The notes under the pieces: model-generated
What the model was told of the DNA's origin: nothing
What the model saw: only the letters and a program-made list of their open reading frames with translations
The model's database searches: none
In this document: positions 33,623 through 42,828 of the stretch, piece after piece
Numbering within the stretch: position 1 is the first letter of the stretch
How the letters are laid out: every line of letters begins with the position of its first letter
Program-made: the position numbers and the translations under genes
NCBI GenBank assembly: GCA_027575805.1
Contig: JANBPU010000059.1
Span: 1 to 54,203 of the forward strand
Length of the DNA stretch: 54,203 nucleotides
Reading direction: 5' to 3'
DNA from: Mycoemilia scoparia
Taxonomy: Eukaryota > Kickxellomycota > Kickxellomycetes > Kickxellales > Kickxellaceae

Positions 33623-34886
33623 ATGAACCATCATTTTCAACCAGACACAGCGGATGGATTCAGTAACGAGGGCAGAAATGCGGCAGCCGAACTTAGCAGA
33701 CAACTGCAATATAAACTAAACGAAATAAAAACATCTGGACAAGCATTATCAACTCAAACACAAAAAATAATAGAATCATGTAAACTGTGTGGTGTTGATC
33801 TCGAAGATTATAATGAATCCGAGATGGTAACTGATCGTCACTATAATATTCTATATTGCATTTGCTGGATATTATATCCTTCTATATTTTTTTTGCTTAA
33901 ACATAAGCTATTTAACTTAAAATATATGTAGGCGGATAGTATGGATCAACTGTTACAATCATTACTAGATTCCCAAAAGTGTATTGAAATTTATAACAAA
34001 GAAATCCAAAATGTTATAACGAAAAATCAGCACCAACAATTATCCCAAAGACAACCACCGGTAGCACAGGCGCCAGGAAATACCCAACAAGAAAGTAGCA
34101 ACAACGTGGAAGACATTGGTGCACTATTAAATCAATTCAAATCACAGACAGCTCAGCAAAAAGCCAAATACGATAAATCATCCAAAACAAAACGATATGC
34201 AAATAACCGAGATTATCGGGCTTTTAGAGATGAACTGTGGGAAATTAGAAACCCTGAAGAACCATTACCCGCCAGTCTATTTGATGACGAAGAGGAGGGC
34301 GATGGAGAGGACCACGGCAACGACGACGACGACGATGATGATGATTTGGTAGTTGGTTCTGCTCGTGTATCTTTGAAATGCCCATTAACAGCTACTTGGC
34401 TAGTAGAACCAGTTACAAACAAAACATGTGGACATAGTTATTCTAAACAAGCAGTTTCTGAGTATGTGCGCACTAATCGGTACAATCACACATGCCCGGT
34501 TTCTGGATGTTCTGCTAATCTGAATTTAAGTAACTTGGTTCCCGATTTGTCGTTGCAAAGGAGAGTCGAGAGATATAAAAGAAAGATGGAAGAGGCTGCC
34601 TCGCTTAACCATAATCAGGTAATTATTATATAGTGGCGACTTTTCAATATACTCGTAAATATTTATTTGAGTGATTATTTTTGAAGGGCTAAATGCAGAT
34701 AGTGCATAATGAAGCATTGGTCAATGAAAATATATGATGACTAGTATGCAAGTTGAAACTAGTCTACTAGTAAAACTTAGTCCTTCAAAAATAACTACCC
34801 ATTTGTGGCTCTTTCTTGATCTAACTTGGATCATATGCTTATTTCTAATTGCTTTGGATGTTTTATAGTATACGTTTGTTTCTTGA
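33623..34886 (+). CDS. NSE2: SUMO E3 ligase NSE2/MMS21
   Basis: Exons 33623-33826 and 33932-34618 are well supported. A third, 34869-34886, is inferred. The product is about 302 aa. The start ATG at 33623 begins MNHHFQPDTADGF. The N-terminal half is helical and Gln-rich, as expected for the arm that binds Smc5. An acidic run (poly-Asp near 34325) precedes a C-terminal SP-RING: CPLTATWLVEPV, TCGHSYSK, CPVSGC. That Cys/His pattern is typical of Nse2/Mms21, a subunit of the Smc5/6 genome-stability complex. The end is uncertain: after HNQ the frame runs four codons to TAG at 34631-34633, or splices from GTAATT (34619) to the acceptor TTTTATAG at 34868, adding YTFVS. A MITE lies in that interval. 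Confidence 0.85.
34670..34800 (+). mobile_element. MITE-like element, subfamily A, at the 3' end of NSE2
   Basis: Ends AGTGATTATTTTTGAAGG and CCTTCAAAAATAACTACCC are inverted repeats. ATTTG flanks both sides (34665-34669, 34801-34805), a good target-site duplication. The interior CTAGTATGCAAGTTGAAACTAG is shared with the copies at 48993 and 50408. It lies in the last intron or the 3' UTR of NSE2. Confidence 0.8.
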
Positions 34887-35343
34887 ACATTCCGGGCCCG
34901 TATGTATTCATTGGCTGGGTTGTTATGTAGCAGTCCAGTTAGATTGCTTTATTTCACAAGTTATTAGGCATAAAAGGCCCCCCAAAAAATTATAATAAAA
35001 GTACATACACGCATATAAACAAAAGAAATGATAATAAGCAAAAGTTGGTAAGAACCAAATAACAATAACAATAATACATGCACATTCAAGAGAAGTCAGT
35101 TTCGCACCATTCCTGAAAAAACAATATACATATTTACATGCATCAGAACCTTTTCCACCATTAAAAATTATTACTCAAAGCTGTAGTGTATATTATCCCG
35201 GAACCCACCCACAACAGCCATTGCATGGCTGATCAGTAGCAAAATTATGATCCATATCTATTCAAAATGAAAACTCCATTAACAGATTTTGTGATATTTG
35301 ATATGCAAAAATAATGTATTGATAAAATTATAATATTCACGCA
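34887..35343. other. Convergent spacer, mostly repeat
   Basis: About 460 bases between the ends of NSE2 and the 1962-aa gene. The 320-bp dispersed repeat fills 34947-35250. Confidence 0.6.
34947..35250 (+). repeat. 320-bp dispersed repeat, copy 2
   Basis: Begins GCTTTATTTCACAAGTTATTAGGCATAAAAGGCCCC and ends GGCTGATCAGTAGCAAAATT. It aligns along its length with 21501-21820 and 50201-50631. In the middle, ACATGCATCAGAACCTTTTCC is uninterrupted, whereas the 50.2-kb copy carries an insertion there. Confidence 0.75.
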
Positions 35344-38300
35344 CTATTGTTGGTTTACCAAATCAAACCATGAAACAAAAATAGGCACAGGTTGTTGAAT
35401 AGAAGATGGAGGAGGATTTGTAGTAGCCAAAAACCCTGCACCACTACTGCTATTGTCAAAGATAGAAGCGCTATCTTTGGTTTTCAAATCAAAGTTTAGA
35501 CCGAAATTTTTGTTTAGTTCCAGCCTTGACGCCAGTGGATAAAAGTCAAGACTTGACCATATTCTTTCGATAGTAGGACAAAATCTGGAAGAAGATGGTT
35601 GACCAGCGTCAGTATTAATCTGCTGAAAAGAGATGTTTGCCTTACTACCATAGTTCCACAGAGTTTTTAGTAGCTGTATAGTAGGTTCCAAAGTATCATA
35701 GAATACCATTCTTTTTCCAACCCCAGTCATCAGAACATCGAGCAACAATCTAGATCGTGCCAACTCGTAAATAAACACTGCTACAGAGTCAGTTATCTGG
35801 TCATTTACTGTATTACCATTCTGATCGACACTGTGACTAACGAGTTGGAAAAGTAGTAGAATAGATCTTTCAAGGCTTGTAGCAGCCCTTGATGCAACAA
35901 TATCACTTCGTCTATATGTACTCACGGGTTGATGGTTGAGGCCAGACGATGATCCCGTTGATGAAGGTGCAGGCTGTCCTTGGGAAATTACACCACCACC
36001 AGCAGCAACTGCTCCACCACCCCCAGGCCCAGCACCAACATTCCCAACATTGGCCAAAAATGGATCATCGCTTGCTCCAATTTTAGTGTCCAACTTATTT
36101 GCATTCTTATTCATAGTCGGATTAGGACAGCGATACGGTGGATGTCTTGATATTTCAATTTCATTTGCCATCATCCACATCTTTTCATTAATTGTCTTGA
36201 CCACACAATCTTTAATATACCGGGTGTACCACAGTGACATATCTTCTGCTGTTGTCTTCTGGCTTCCATTTGGCATGTGCTTTTTATCGTTAGGGTTCTC
36301 TCCATTAACGATTTGTGGTATATCAACAATTATTTCGAGCAAATACAAAAACAGTGGAATCAAATGTTCAGTCCGTGACTCTTCGCTCGAATCAAGAATA
36401 GCAGAATTCGTTCCAATCGGCTCCATAGGCGTTAGACAAAATATACATTCCAACACATCCTCAACAACCTTAGTCAAAAAGCCATCAATACCACCACCTT
36501 TGCTTTTACAATCCTCGATGGATCGACTGATTGCAAGCTCAAACTGTCCACGAACAAAATTGGTAATGTATGGTGACCGACAAACCGTATACACATCCAC
36601 AAAATCTTGCAAAATCTCCGAAAATCCACCCAAATGGGGGTTACTGAGTGTACTCGAAAACAGCGGAGTAATAACGTCGAAAAATATCTTTTGGGTTTGT
36701 GGCAATTCTTGTTCAAACAGCAAAAACAGCCGAACAACCGAAGATTGATTTATCAGTAGTTGCTGGGACTTGCTATCTGTCTGGAAAATCGGTGCTCCCT
36801 GATCAATTTGCACACCATCACAGCAGAGTACCAATGACTTTAAATGTTTGCATTGATCAGTAATGAGATAGTTCCAAATCGCCCTTCCTAATGAAGATAC
36901 ATCTTTCACAGATTTGGCCTTGCTACCAACTGATGCTAGCTCACCAATTAATAAAGGACAGAAATAGATAACAAACCAATCCTTTGGCAACCGATTTTCA
37001 ATATCAGAACTACAGTTTTCTTTTAGCAGTGTTAGGGTTTGCATAAATGGATGAACCATCAATTCATCTACATTGGATGGGTCGCTCAATGGAATGTTCA
37101 TCAAGCCTTTTAGAAGTTCATGATGAGTACCATCAGAAGGAATGGAGTTTTGGAATAACCTTAGCGTTGCGGTTGCGATCATTGGTTGAGAATTAATTGT
37201 TTTAGAAAACAAATCACCAACAATTGCTGCAGTAGTAGGCATTGTTGTTCCGTACCGTGAAATATACTCTAGAAAAGCAGCACCAATTGGTGGAAGTATA
37301 CCCGGATATAATTGAGAAGACACATCCTTCCAATACTCCAAAAGGCCCAAGATCCGACTATCCCATTCTTTTGGATCGATGTTAAAGAAAAGTGGATCCG
37401 ATATTCCTGATGAAAATGGTCGTTCAAATAGCATGGCACTCATATAGCGTTTAACAACTCGAAGGGGAGATAGTTTCAGTAAATCCATTAACCAGTTGAG
37501 ATTTGGTGATACGAGTAATTGTTTCCTATCTACATTAAACGATGATGATGATGATTCGGATGTATCTGAAGATGTGATATCGTTTCCAAACAAAAGAGCC
37601 ACGGTGAGATTCAACAATATACGATGACATGTTTCGGGATACTCAACAGTATTGTTATTAAGAGCTGATTGAGTATCGTCTTCTTTGACTACTCGACCAC
37701 CAATAATTGAGGTATAAACCGGAATGAGCTGATCTTTAGAATCAACAACCATCCCACCACCACCACCAGTAACAGTAGCAGCATTTGTTGCTGCTGTGGT
37801 GGCGGGCTTTGAATTAGCAGAGAAACTGGATAATGGAGTCAACGGAGCCTTGGATTTTTCAAAAAACAACGACCGGATTGCATTAAACAGACTATTTCGA
37901 TGATTATATCTTCCATTCTTTGTGATCAAATCCCTTGTTAAAATTCCAATGACCAAATCCACGCCATTAACTGGATCCAAACACATGTATCTAACTAACA
38001 CCCAATCCATCAAATATTTGGTTATAGATGGATACTGTTTACACAACAATTGCCGAGCATTATACTTGAATACTGAATATGCTTGAACTGCGGACTGGTC
38101 AATCCAATTTTGTGATGCCTTCTGGATTTCACCAACAATCAGCGGAGTTTCTGAATTCTTCTCGTTTGAAGACATTGCTGTTATTGGTTTATATTCTTCA
38201 AATAGACTGGACAAGTAAAGGGGATTGCTTTCATCGGTTAAAGTAAATGGAGAGTGGGCTCCTGGTAATCCATTTTTTGATACCTTGATTGCGGTGTTTA

Positions 38301-41232
38301 ACCGTTGACAATAGTATGGAATATCAATGGTCCATGTTTCGATCATAAGCATGTAATCTTGAATTCTTTTCAAATTAATAGTACCATACTGATTGGCTTG
38401 TGGAGACAATGACAACCATCTTGGATAACCAACTCTTTTAGCAATTTCGTCTAGTTGTGTAAATTTAAGTGAATTGAATGCCGATTTAATCGAATACTGC
38501 CTATCACTTGAAAATGTGGATGCCGAAGTCACAGTAGCAGCAGTAGCGGCGGCAGTCTTTGCATTATTGTTGCTATTATTGGAGATACTACTATTATTAT
38601 TTGTGATATTAGATGTCGCTGCTGTTGTGATGACCAAAACATTTTTTGGTAGATCAAATATATATTCATCAACTTTTGACAACCACTCCAGTTGTCTTTT
38701 GCCAACCCGATGCACCATATTCGATTCTCTTTCTTTCTGAGCCTTTCCCATCATTTCTTCCAAAAATCCAACATCCCTATCAAATATCTCACATACAGCA
38801 AACCCAATTGTATACACATCCTTCATGAAATACAGGATGTTTGACTTCCACGAATCCTTGAACATCAGTGCCTCGTTTCTGATTATAGGAATTTGGCGCA
38901 TACCCAGCCTTTCGAAAATTGTAAAACATGCTCCAATTACGGATAGATTTGCCTGCGACACGTTTAATATCACCTGATTACCATTACCGTCTCTACTGTT
39001 TGTGGAATCAGGAGATGCTACAAGAATAGGTAATGCCAAATTCCCGAGTTGTTTTGCATTGTCGTATAAATCAGTCAGGAATGAAGATAATGTTTCGCGC
39101 AACAAAAGAGTATCACGATGTAATAGTCTATAAAGCCATTCGTCAAGGAATCGTATAAAGTTGCTTCTAAACTGAGTACAAGTTGTTGCGGAAATATATG
39201 ACAGGGCGCTGGGAACTCCACATAACCATAACCGTTGTTTATATAGATTGCTGTAGTTGTCTTGGTAATATTGCTGGGTTGATTTCGACATCGACCCCAC
39301 TGCTATTCCACCGCTTCCAACTCCCGGTTTTGGACTCTGTTGCTGTTGAGGGAGCTGTTGTTGTTTTTGTGCTGATGATGATGATGATGATGATGGTGAA
39401 CCTGGCTGTGAGGGTGGTAATGGCTGTGATGCTATTTGTATAGCCTCGGGTAAACATCTATGCAACTCTTCAGTGACAGTTCTTCCTGTCGATGTACCGA
39501 ATCCTGGATCTGAGCTTTGGGCGCCAGAATCTCCAGCATTATTGAATACAGTTGTTTGATAAAGCCCAGGATTGACCGAGAACGTATCAACATATATCGC
39601 AATGGTATCAAGTATCTGGGTCATTAAACTAAACCATCCAGGGTTTGCCAAATGCGGTCTTAAAAGGGCCCCAAGGATCGACGCCAACGATTTACCTTGT
39701 GGAATATGGTCAGTATCAATTAACCGACAAAATGCCTGGATAAGCAATGACTCCAAATATCTTGGATGAAGATTTGCCTGTCTGGGAATATAATCTAAAT
39801 GAGCTAACTGCAATTCCATAGATTCTTTTTTCATCTGACTAAGGCCGGCAAGTAATTCGTCCATGCTCATTGCGCCGTCGAATTCTTTTTCATTGAAGCC
39901 CAGTATTGGGGCTAATCCTCCGGATGCCCATTTTAAGCTCAGGAGTATGCGGTTTCCAGTATTGGTTTCTATTGGACCAGATCGTAGCAAAATCTCAAGA
40001 GCATCAGATTCAGGTAGGTGTTTGTTTAGTTGGTAATAGACTTGCAATAGTTGGTGACATGATACGGCCATTCCGTATACACTGGATGGATCGCCATTCA
40101 TGATCATTACCAAAATGCTGGATTCGTAGCTATCAGACAATTTTTCAAGATTATGGATTTCTTGGATTAAATTTGGTGTATTAGGTGATGATGTTGTCTT
40201 TCCAGGTGAATCTTGTAATTGATTTTGTCCACCTGGAACAGCAGCAGCAGAAGGCGAAGCAGTATTAGAACGAGGCGGTGGTTTAGGACTATTGGCTGGT
40301 GTGGTTTTGATTGGGGTTGGCTGAGTAAAGAATATCCTCCTTAATAACAAATTCCTTAATATCTCTGTGGCAATAACGCTATGGAGCGATGGAAGACCCC
40401 AAGTAAATCCACCAGCTTCTGGGCTTTTGATAACCGTAGGTGCGCTGTGGTAGATTATTTGTGGGTATTGTTTGATAAATTGGAATACTGCCTGTAACCA
40501 GTTGTTGTATAAAGAAACCATTGTGCCGTGTCTTTGATGCTCGTGATCTGGAATATTTGGAACTGATAATTGAGACTGCTGTTGTTGTTGTTGTTGTTGC
40601 GATTTTCCAATACCACCGCCACCACCACTGCTGCTATTATTATTGCTATTATTATTGTTAACACTGGTGATATATGGACTAGAATCAGGCCGGTATAAAT
40701 GATAAAGTGAGGACGTCGAACACGGTAGCAACTGGAACACCATCACAATCAACGAAGCCAAAGCCTTACTGGCCTCTTTGCTCATACCGCCATACGCCAA
40801 TTGTTGAGAATTAGCCATCATATTAACATTTTGCGGTTGCCGAGAATAATGAATCTGATGATCAGCCTGGATGATAGTACCCTCCAGCGCTAATCCCAAA
40901 TTTCTTATCCATTGCGATGTGCTTATATCAGCTATCGTCAGCCCGATTAGTTGCTCCTTCATCATCTTGAAATAAAATTCGCCAAAATATGATGTTGGAT
41001 ACGGCCTAGCGCCCCGTGCATCGGGTGGTGGTTCTGCTACCAGGATCTTGAGAAGGGTCACAAAGGCATCGGGCGACCAGCAGTATGTCATAGCCACCAA
41101 GGCTCTGCTAATATCTATAAGCGATACCTGGCCAAGTAGGTTATGAACCTTGATTGCAGCCGCAACCATGTCATTGGGATTTAAGCTTTGAAAAATTATG
41201 CTCAGGTCATCTATTAATTGCTTTGCAGTCAT
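35344..41232 (-). CDS. Uncharacterised large helical protein, 1962 aa, intronless
   Basis: A single open frame of 5.9 kb from ATG (MTAKQLIDDLSIIFQSL) to the stop. I recognise no family. Most of it is predicted-helical, HEAT-like text with Leu/Ile-rich segments (EWLYRLLHRDTLLLRETL, WLMDLLKLSPLRVVKRYM, KDWFVIYFCPLLIGELAS). Low-complexity inserts separate them: Asn/Ser/Gly then poly-Gln near residues 195-220, Pro-rich near 310-330, Ser/Gln near 615-640, Asn/Ala/Thr near 880-915 and Gly/Ala near 1740. There is no signal peptide and no clear transmembrane helix. The size and style recall scaffold subunits of nuclear complexes (for example Mediator tail or Integrator-type subunits), but no signature proves this. 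Absence of introns over this length is unusual beside 11- and 12-exon neighbours. Confidence 0.8.
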   Translation of the reverse strand: MTAKQLIDDLSIIFQSLNPNDMVAAAIKVHNLLGQVSLIDISRALVAMTYCWSPDAFVTLLKILVAEPPPDARGARPYPTSYFGEFYFKMMKEQLIGLTIADISTSQWIRNLGLALEGTIIQADHQIHYSRQPQNVNMMANSQQLAYGGMSKEASKALASLIVMVFQLLPCSTSSLYHLYRPDSSPYITSVNNNNSNNNSSSGGGGGIGKSQQQQQQQQSQLSVPNIPDHEHQRHGTMVSLYNNWLQAVFQFIKQYPQIIYHSAPTVIKSPEAGGFTWGLPSLHSVIATEILRNLLLRRIFFTQPTPIKTTPANSPKPPPRSNTASPSAAAVPGGQNQLQDSPGKTTSSPNTPNLIQEIHNLEKLSDSYESSILVMIMNGDPSSVYGMAVSCHQLLQVYYQLNKHLPESDALEILLRSGPIETNTGNRILLSLKWASGGLAPILGFNEKEFDGAMSMDELLAGLSQMKKESMELQLAHLDYIPRQANLHPRYLESLLIQAFCRLIDTDHIPQGKSLASILGALLRPHLANPGWFSLMTQILDTIAIYVDTFSVNPGLYQTTVFNNAGDSGAQSSDPGFGTSTGRTVTEELHRCLPEAIQIASQPLPPSQPGSPSSSSSSSAQKQQQLPQQQQSPKPGVGSGGIAVGSMSKSTQQYYQDNYSNLYKQRLWLCGVPSALSYISATTCTQFRSNFIRFLDEWLYRLLHRDTLLLRETLSSFLTDLYDNAKQLGNLALPILVASPDSTNSRDGNGNQVILNVSQANLSVIGACFTIFERLGMRQIPIIRNEALMFKDSWKSNILYFMKDVYTIGFAVCEIFDRDVGFLEEMMGKAQKERESNMVHRVGKRQLEWLSKVDEYIFDLPKNVLVITTAATSNITNNNSSISNNSNNNAKTAAATAATVTSASTFSSDRQYSIKSAFNSLKFTQLDEIAKRVGYPRWLSLSPQANQYGTINLKRIQDYMLMIETWTIDIPYYCQRLNTAIKVSKNGLPGAHSPFTLTDESNPLYLSSLFEEYKPITAMSSNEKNSETPLIVGEIQKASQNWIDQSAVQAYSVFKYNARQLLCKQYPSITKYLMDWVLVRYMCLDPVNGVDLVIGILTRDLITKNGRYNHRNSLFNAIRSLFFEKSKAPLTPLSSFSANSKPATTAATNAATVTGGGGGMVVDSKDQLIPVYTSIIGGRVVKEDDTQSALNNNTVEYPETCHRILLNLTVALLFGNDITSSDTSESSSSSFNVDRKQLLVSPNLNWLMDLLKLSPLRVVKRYMSAMLFERPFSSGISDPLFFNIDPKEWDSRILGLLEYWKDVSSQLYPGILPPIGAAFLEYISRYGTTMPTTAAIVGDLFSKTINSQPMIATATLRLFQNSIPSDGTHHELLKGLMNIPLSDPSNVDELMVHPFMQTLTLLKENCSSDIENRLPKDWFVIYFCPLLIGELASVGSKAKSVKDVSSLGRAIWNYLITDQCKHLKSLVLCCDGVQIDQGAPIFQTDSKSQQLLINQSSVVRLFLLFEQELPQTQKIFFDVITPLFSSTLSNPHLGGFSEILQDFVDVYTVCRSPYITNFVRGQFELAISRSIEDCKSKGGGIDGFLTKVVEDVLECIFCLTPMEPIGTNSAILDSSEESRTEHLIPLFLYLLEIIVDIPQIVNGENPNDKKHMPNGSQKTTAEDMSLWYTRYIKDCVVKTINEKMWMMANEIEISRHPPYRCPNPTMNKNANKLDTKIGASDDPFLANVGNVGAGPGGGGAVAAGGGVISQGQPAPSSTGSSSGLNHQPVSTYRRSDIVASRAATSLERSILLLFQLVSHSVDQNGNTVNDQITDSVAVFIYELARSRLLLDVLMTGVGKRMVFYDTLEPTIQLLKTLWNYGSKANISFQQINTDAGQPSSSRFCPTIERIWSSLDFYPLASRLELNKNFGLNFDLKTKDSASIFDNSSSGAGFLATTNPPPSSIQQPVPIFVSWFDLVNQQ

Positions 41233-42125
41233 TTTTTACTAATACTTTTGCAACTACAACTATTCTTTCTGGCCTTGCTCATATATGTTGTGTTTATGTG
41301 CATAGACACATGCAATGCAATTAGAAGGTGTCTCTTCAATACTTGAACAAAAACTAGATATGCAAAGTAGTTGATACACAAAACACAATGTATATTGGGG
41401 ATACCAATGTATGTTTGCGGGTGGAGTTGTGTTTCAAGAGAAATAGAGAATAATGCAGCTATACACCTGTGTGTACACAATATGATGAAAAAGAGAGTGT
41501 GGTGATAGCAAAAGAGGGAAAGCGAGAGAGAGAGAGTTGAAGGATTTTGTATTATGTGTGTTGGCTTCTTTTTAAAAAAAGAGAAAAGAACCGTGAACTT
41601 TACACACATACACAGTAGAAAACACTTCAAGATAGCCAATATGGTGTGACGACAAACGGGGCAGCCCGTTTAACAACTCCTGGCTATTCTAATAGGCCTA
41701 CCACGCATTTTTGGTCTTTCAAAAAAACCCCTCATCGCATCTTTTATAATCCATCTAAATTTGATTAAACTTTGGGCTTTTGGATCAAACATTATTTCTC
41801 TCACTCTCAATAATAGTTAGTCTACCTTTGCTTTGTTGGTCAAAAGATAAAGCTTAACTTGAGGTTTGATACTTTGCTTTCAAATTCAACCAAAACAACC
41901 ATCTTTTAACCACAGCCTTATTTATTTGTTGCATCTAGTTTTGATCGACCCTAGCGAGTGGCTATTATACAAATAAAGTACAGCCCAAAGGAGAGCAATT
42001 CTCAGAGCAAAAAACTCCCTCCCCCCTCGAATTTAACCAAATCTATACCTTATTATATACAATACAACTACAAGATATATTAGCATTATAACCCCTATTA
42101 CAACTACCACTACCTTACACGAAAA
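41233..42125. promoter_or_regulatory. Divergent spacer upstream of the large orphan and uL30m
   Basis: About 890 bases between two start codons pointing apart. GA-rich tracts near 41505-41540 and pyrimidine-rich or A+T-rich sequence near 42010-42120. A long minus-strand frame overlapping 41229-41639 is Leu/Ser-rich with no recognisable feature and is not called. Confidence 0.5.
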
Positions 42126-42521
42126 ATGTTTTCCACAAAAAACCTATTCACCAAATTGTCTTTGGTGACAAGATCCACACAGCAACTAATCGGAAGGACG
42201 CAAATTAGAACGAACACCACCACCACCACCACAGACAAAAAGAAGCTATGGAAAATTACATTGATGAGATCCACTATTGGACTTCCACCCAAGACTCGTA
42301 AAAACGTAAAAGCATTGGGATTATACAGTCGCGGCATGGTTATCTATCGCCCAATTTGTAATGAGCTTGCCGGTATTATTTTGAAGATCAAAGAACTCGT
42401 TAAGCTTGAATTGGTTGATGAGCGTTTACCTATCAAGAACCCCGCACCAAAAGGATACGAGGTTATTCGTAAACACAACTCTTTAGCTTCCAGCACTGCC
42501 ACCACTAAAGCACAGCAATAG
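42126..42521 (+). CDS. MRPL33: Mitochondrial large-subunit ribosomal protein uL30m
   Basis: Single-exon 131-aa frame. The first 35 residues are basic and Ser/Thr-rich without acids (MFSTKNLFTKLSLVTRSTQQ), a good mitochondrial targeting sequence. The L30 core follows: WKITLMRSTIGLPPKTRKNVKALGL, then RGMVIYRPICNELAGIILKIKELVKLE. This is the classic bacterial/mitochondrial L30 fold signature; yeast names the protein Mrpl33. A short tail after LPIKNPAPKGYEVI is Ser/Thr/Ala-rich. It ends 307 bases before the stop of the convergent BORCS5-like gene. Confidence 0.93.
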   Translation: MFSTKNLFTKLSLVTRSTQQLIGRTQIRTNTTTTTTDKKKLWKITLMRSTIGLPPKTRKNVKALGLYSRGMVIYRPICNELAGIILKIKELVKLELVDERLPIKNPAPKGYEVIRKHNSLASSTATTKAQQ

Positions 42522-42828
42522 CGATAGAGTTGGCTATGGATACGGGTTATTATCACCACTGCTACTATTAAATGGGCCTTTGGCTGAAACCGATTTATAC
42601 CCCTCGTTTTATTCATGAAAATAGAAATAAATTCATTCTGATTTTTTACATATCGATCATCGTCATCGTAAAGTAATTTTGACATTACTAATCCATTCAT
42701 TCAATGTATTTTAGACAAAGTGTATAATGTATAAATGTGCGTTAGATTAATATTACAAAAGTTTCATGAGATTAAAAATAGTCGTCGTCACCATCATTAC
42801 TATTATAAGTACAGCAGCCACAGTACGA
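42522..42828. other. Short convergent spacer
   Basis: About 300 A+T-rich bases that must hold the 3' UTRs of uL30m and the BORCS5-like gene. Nothing else seen. Confidence 0.5.

Noticed and set aside
35936..36748. A 270-codon plus-strand frame opposite the large orphan gene
   Set aside because: It is antisense to a continuous 1962-codon frame, and its Ser/Ile/Pro-rich text has no domain; typical shadow of the opposite strand.
41229..41639. A 136-codon minus-strand frame upstream of the large orphan
   Set aside because: It overlaps the orphan start in another frame, is rich in simple Leu/Ser/Cys text, and has no family signature or splice partner.
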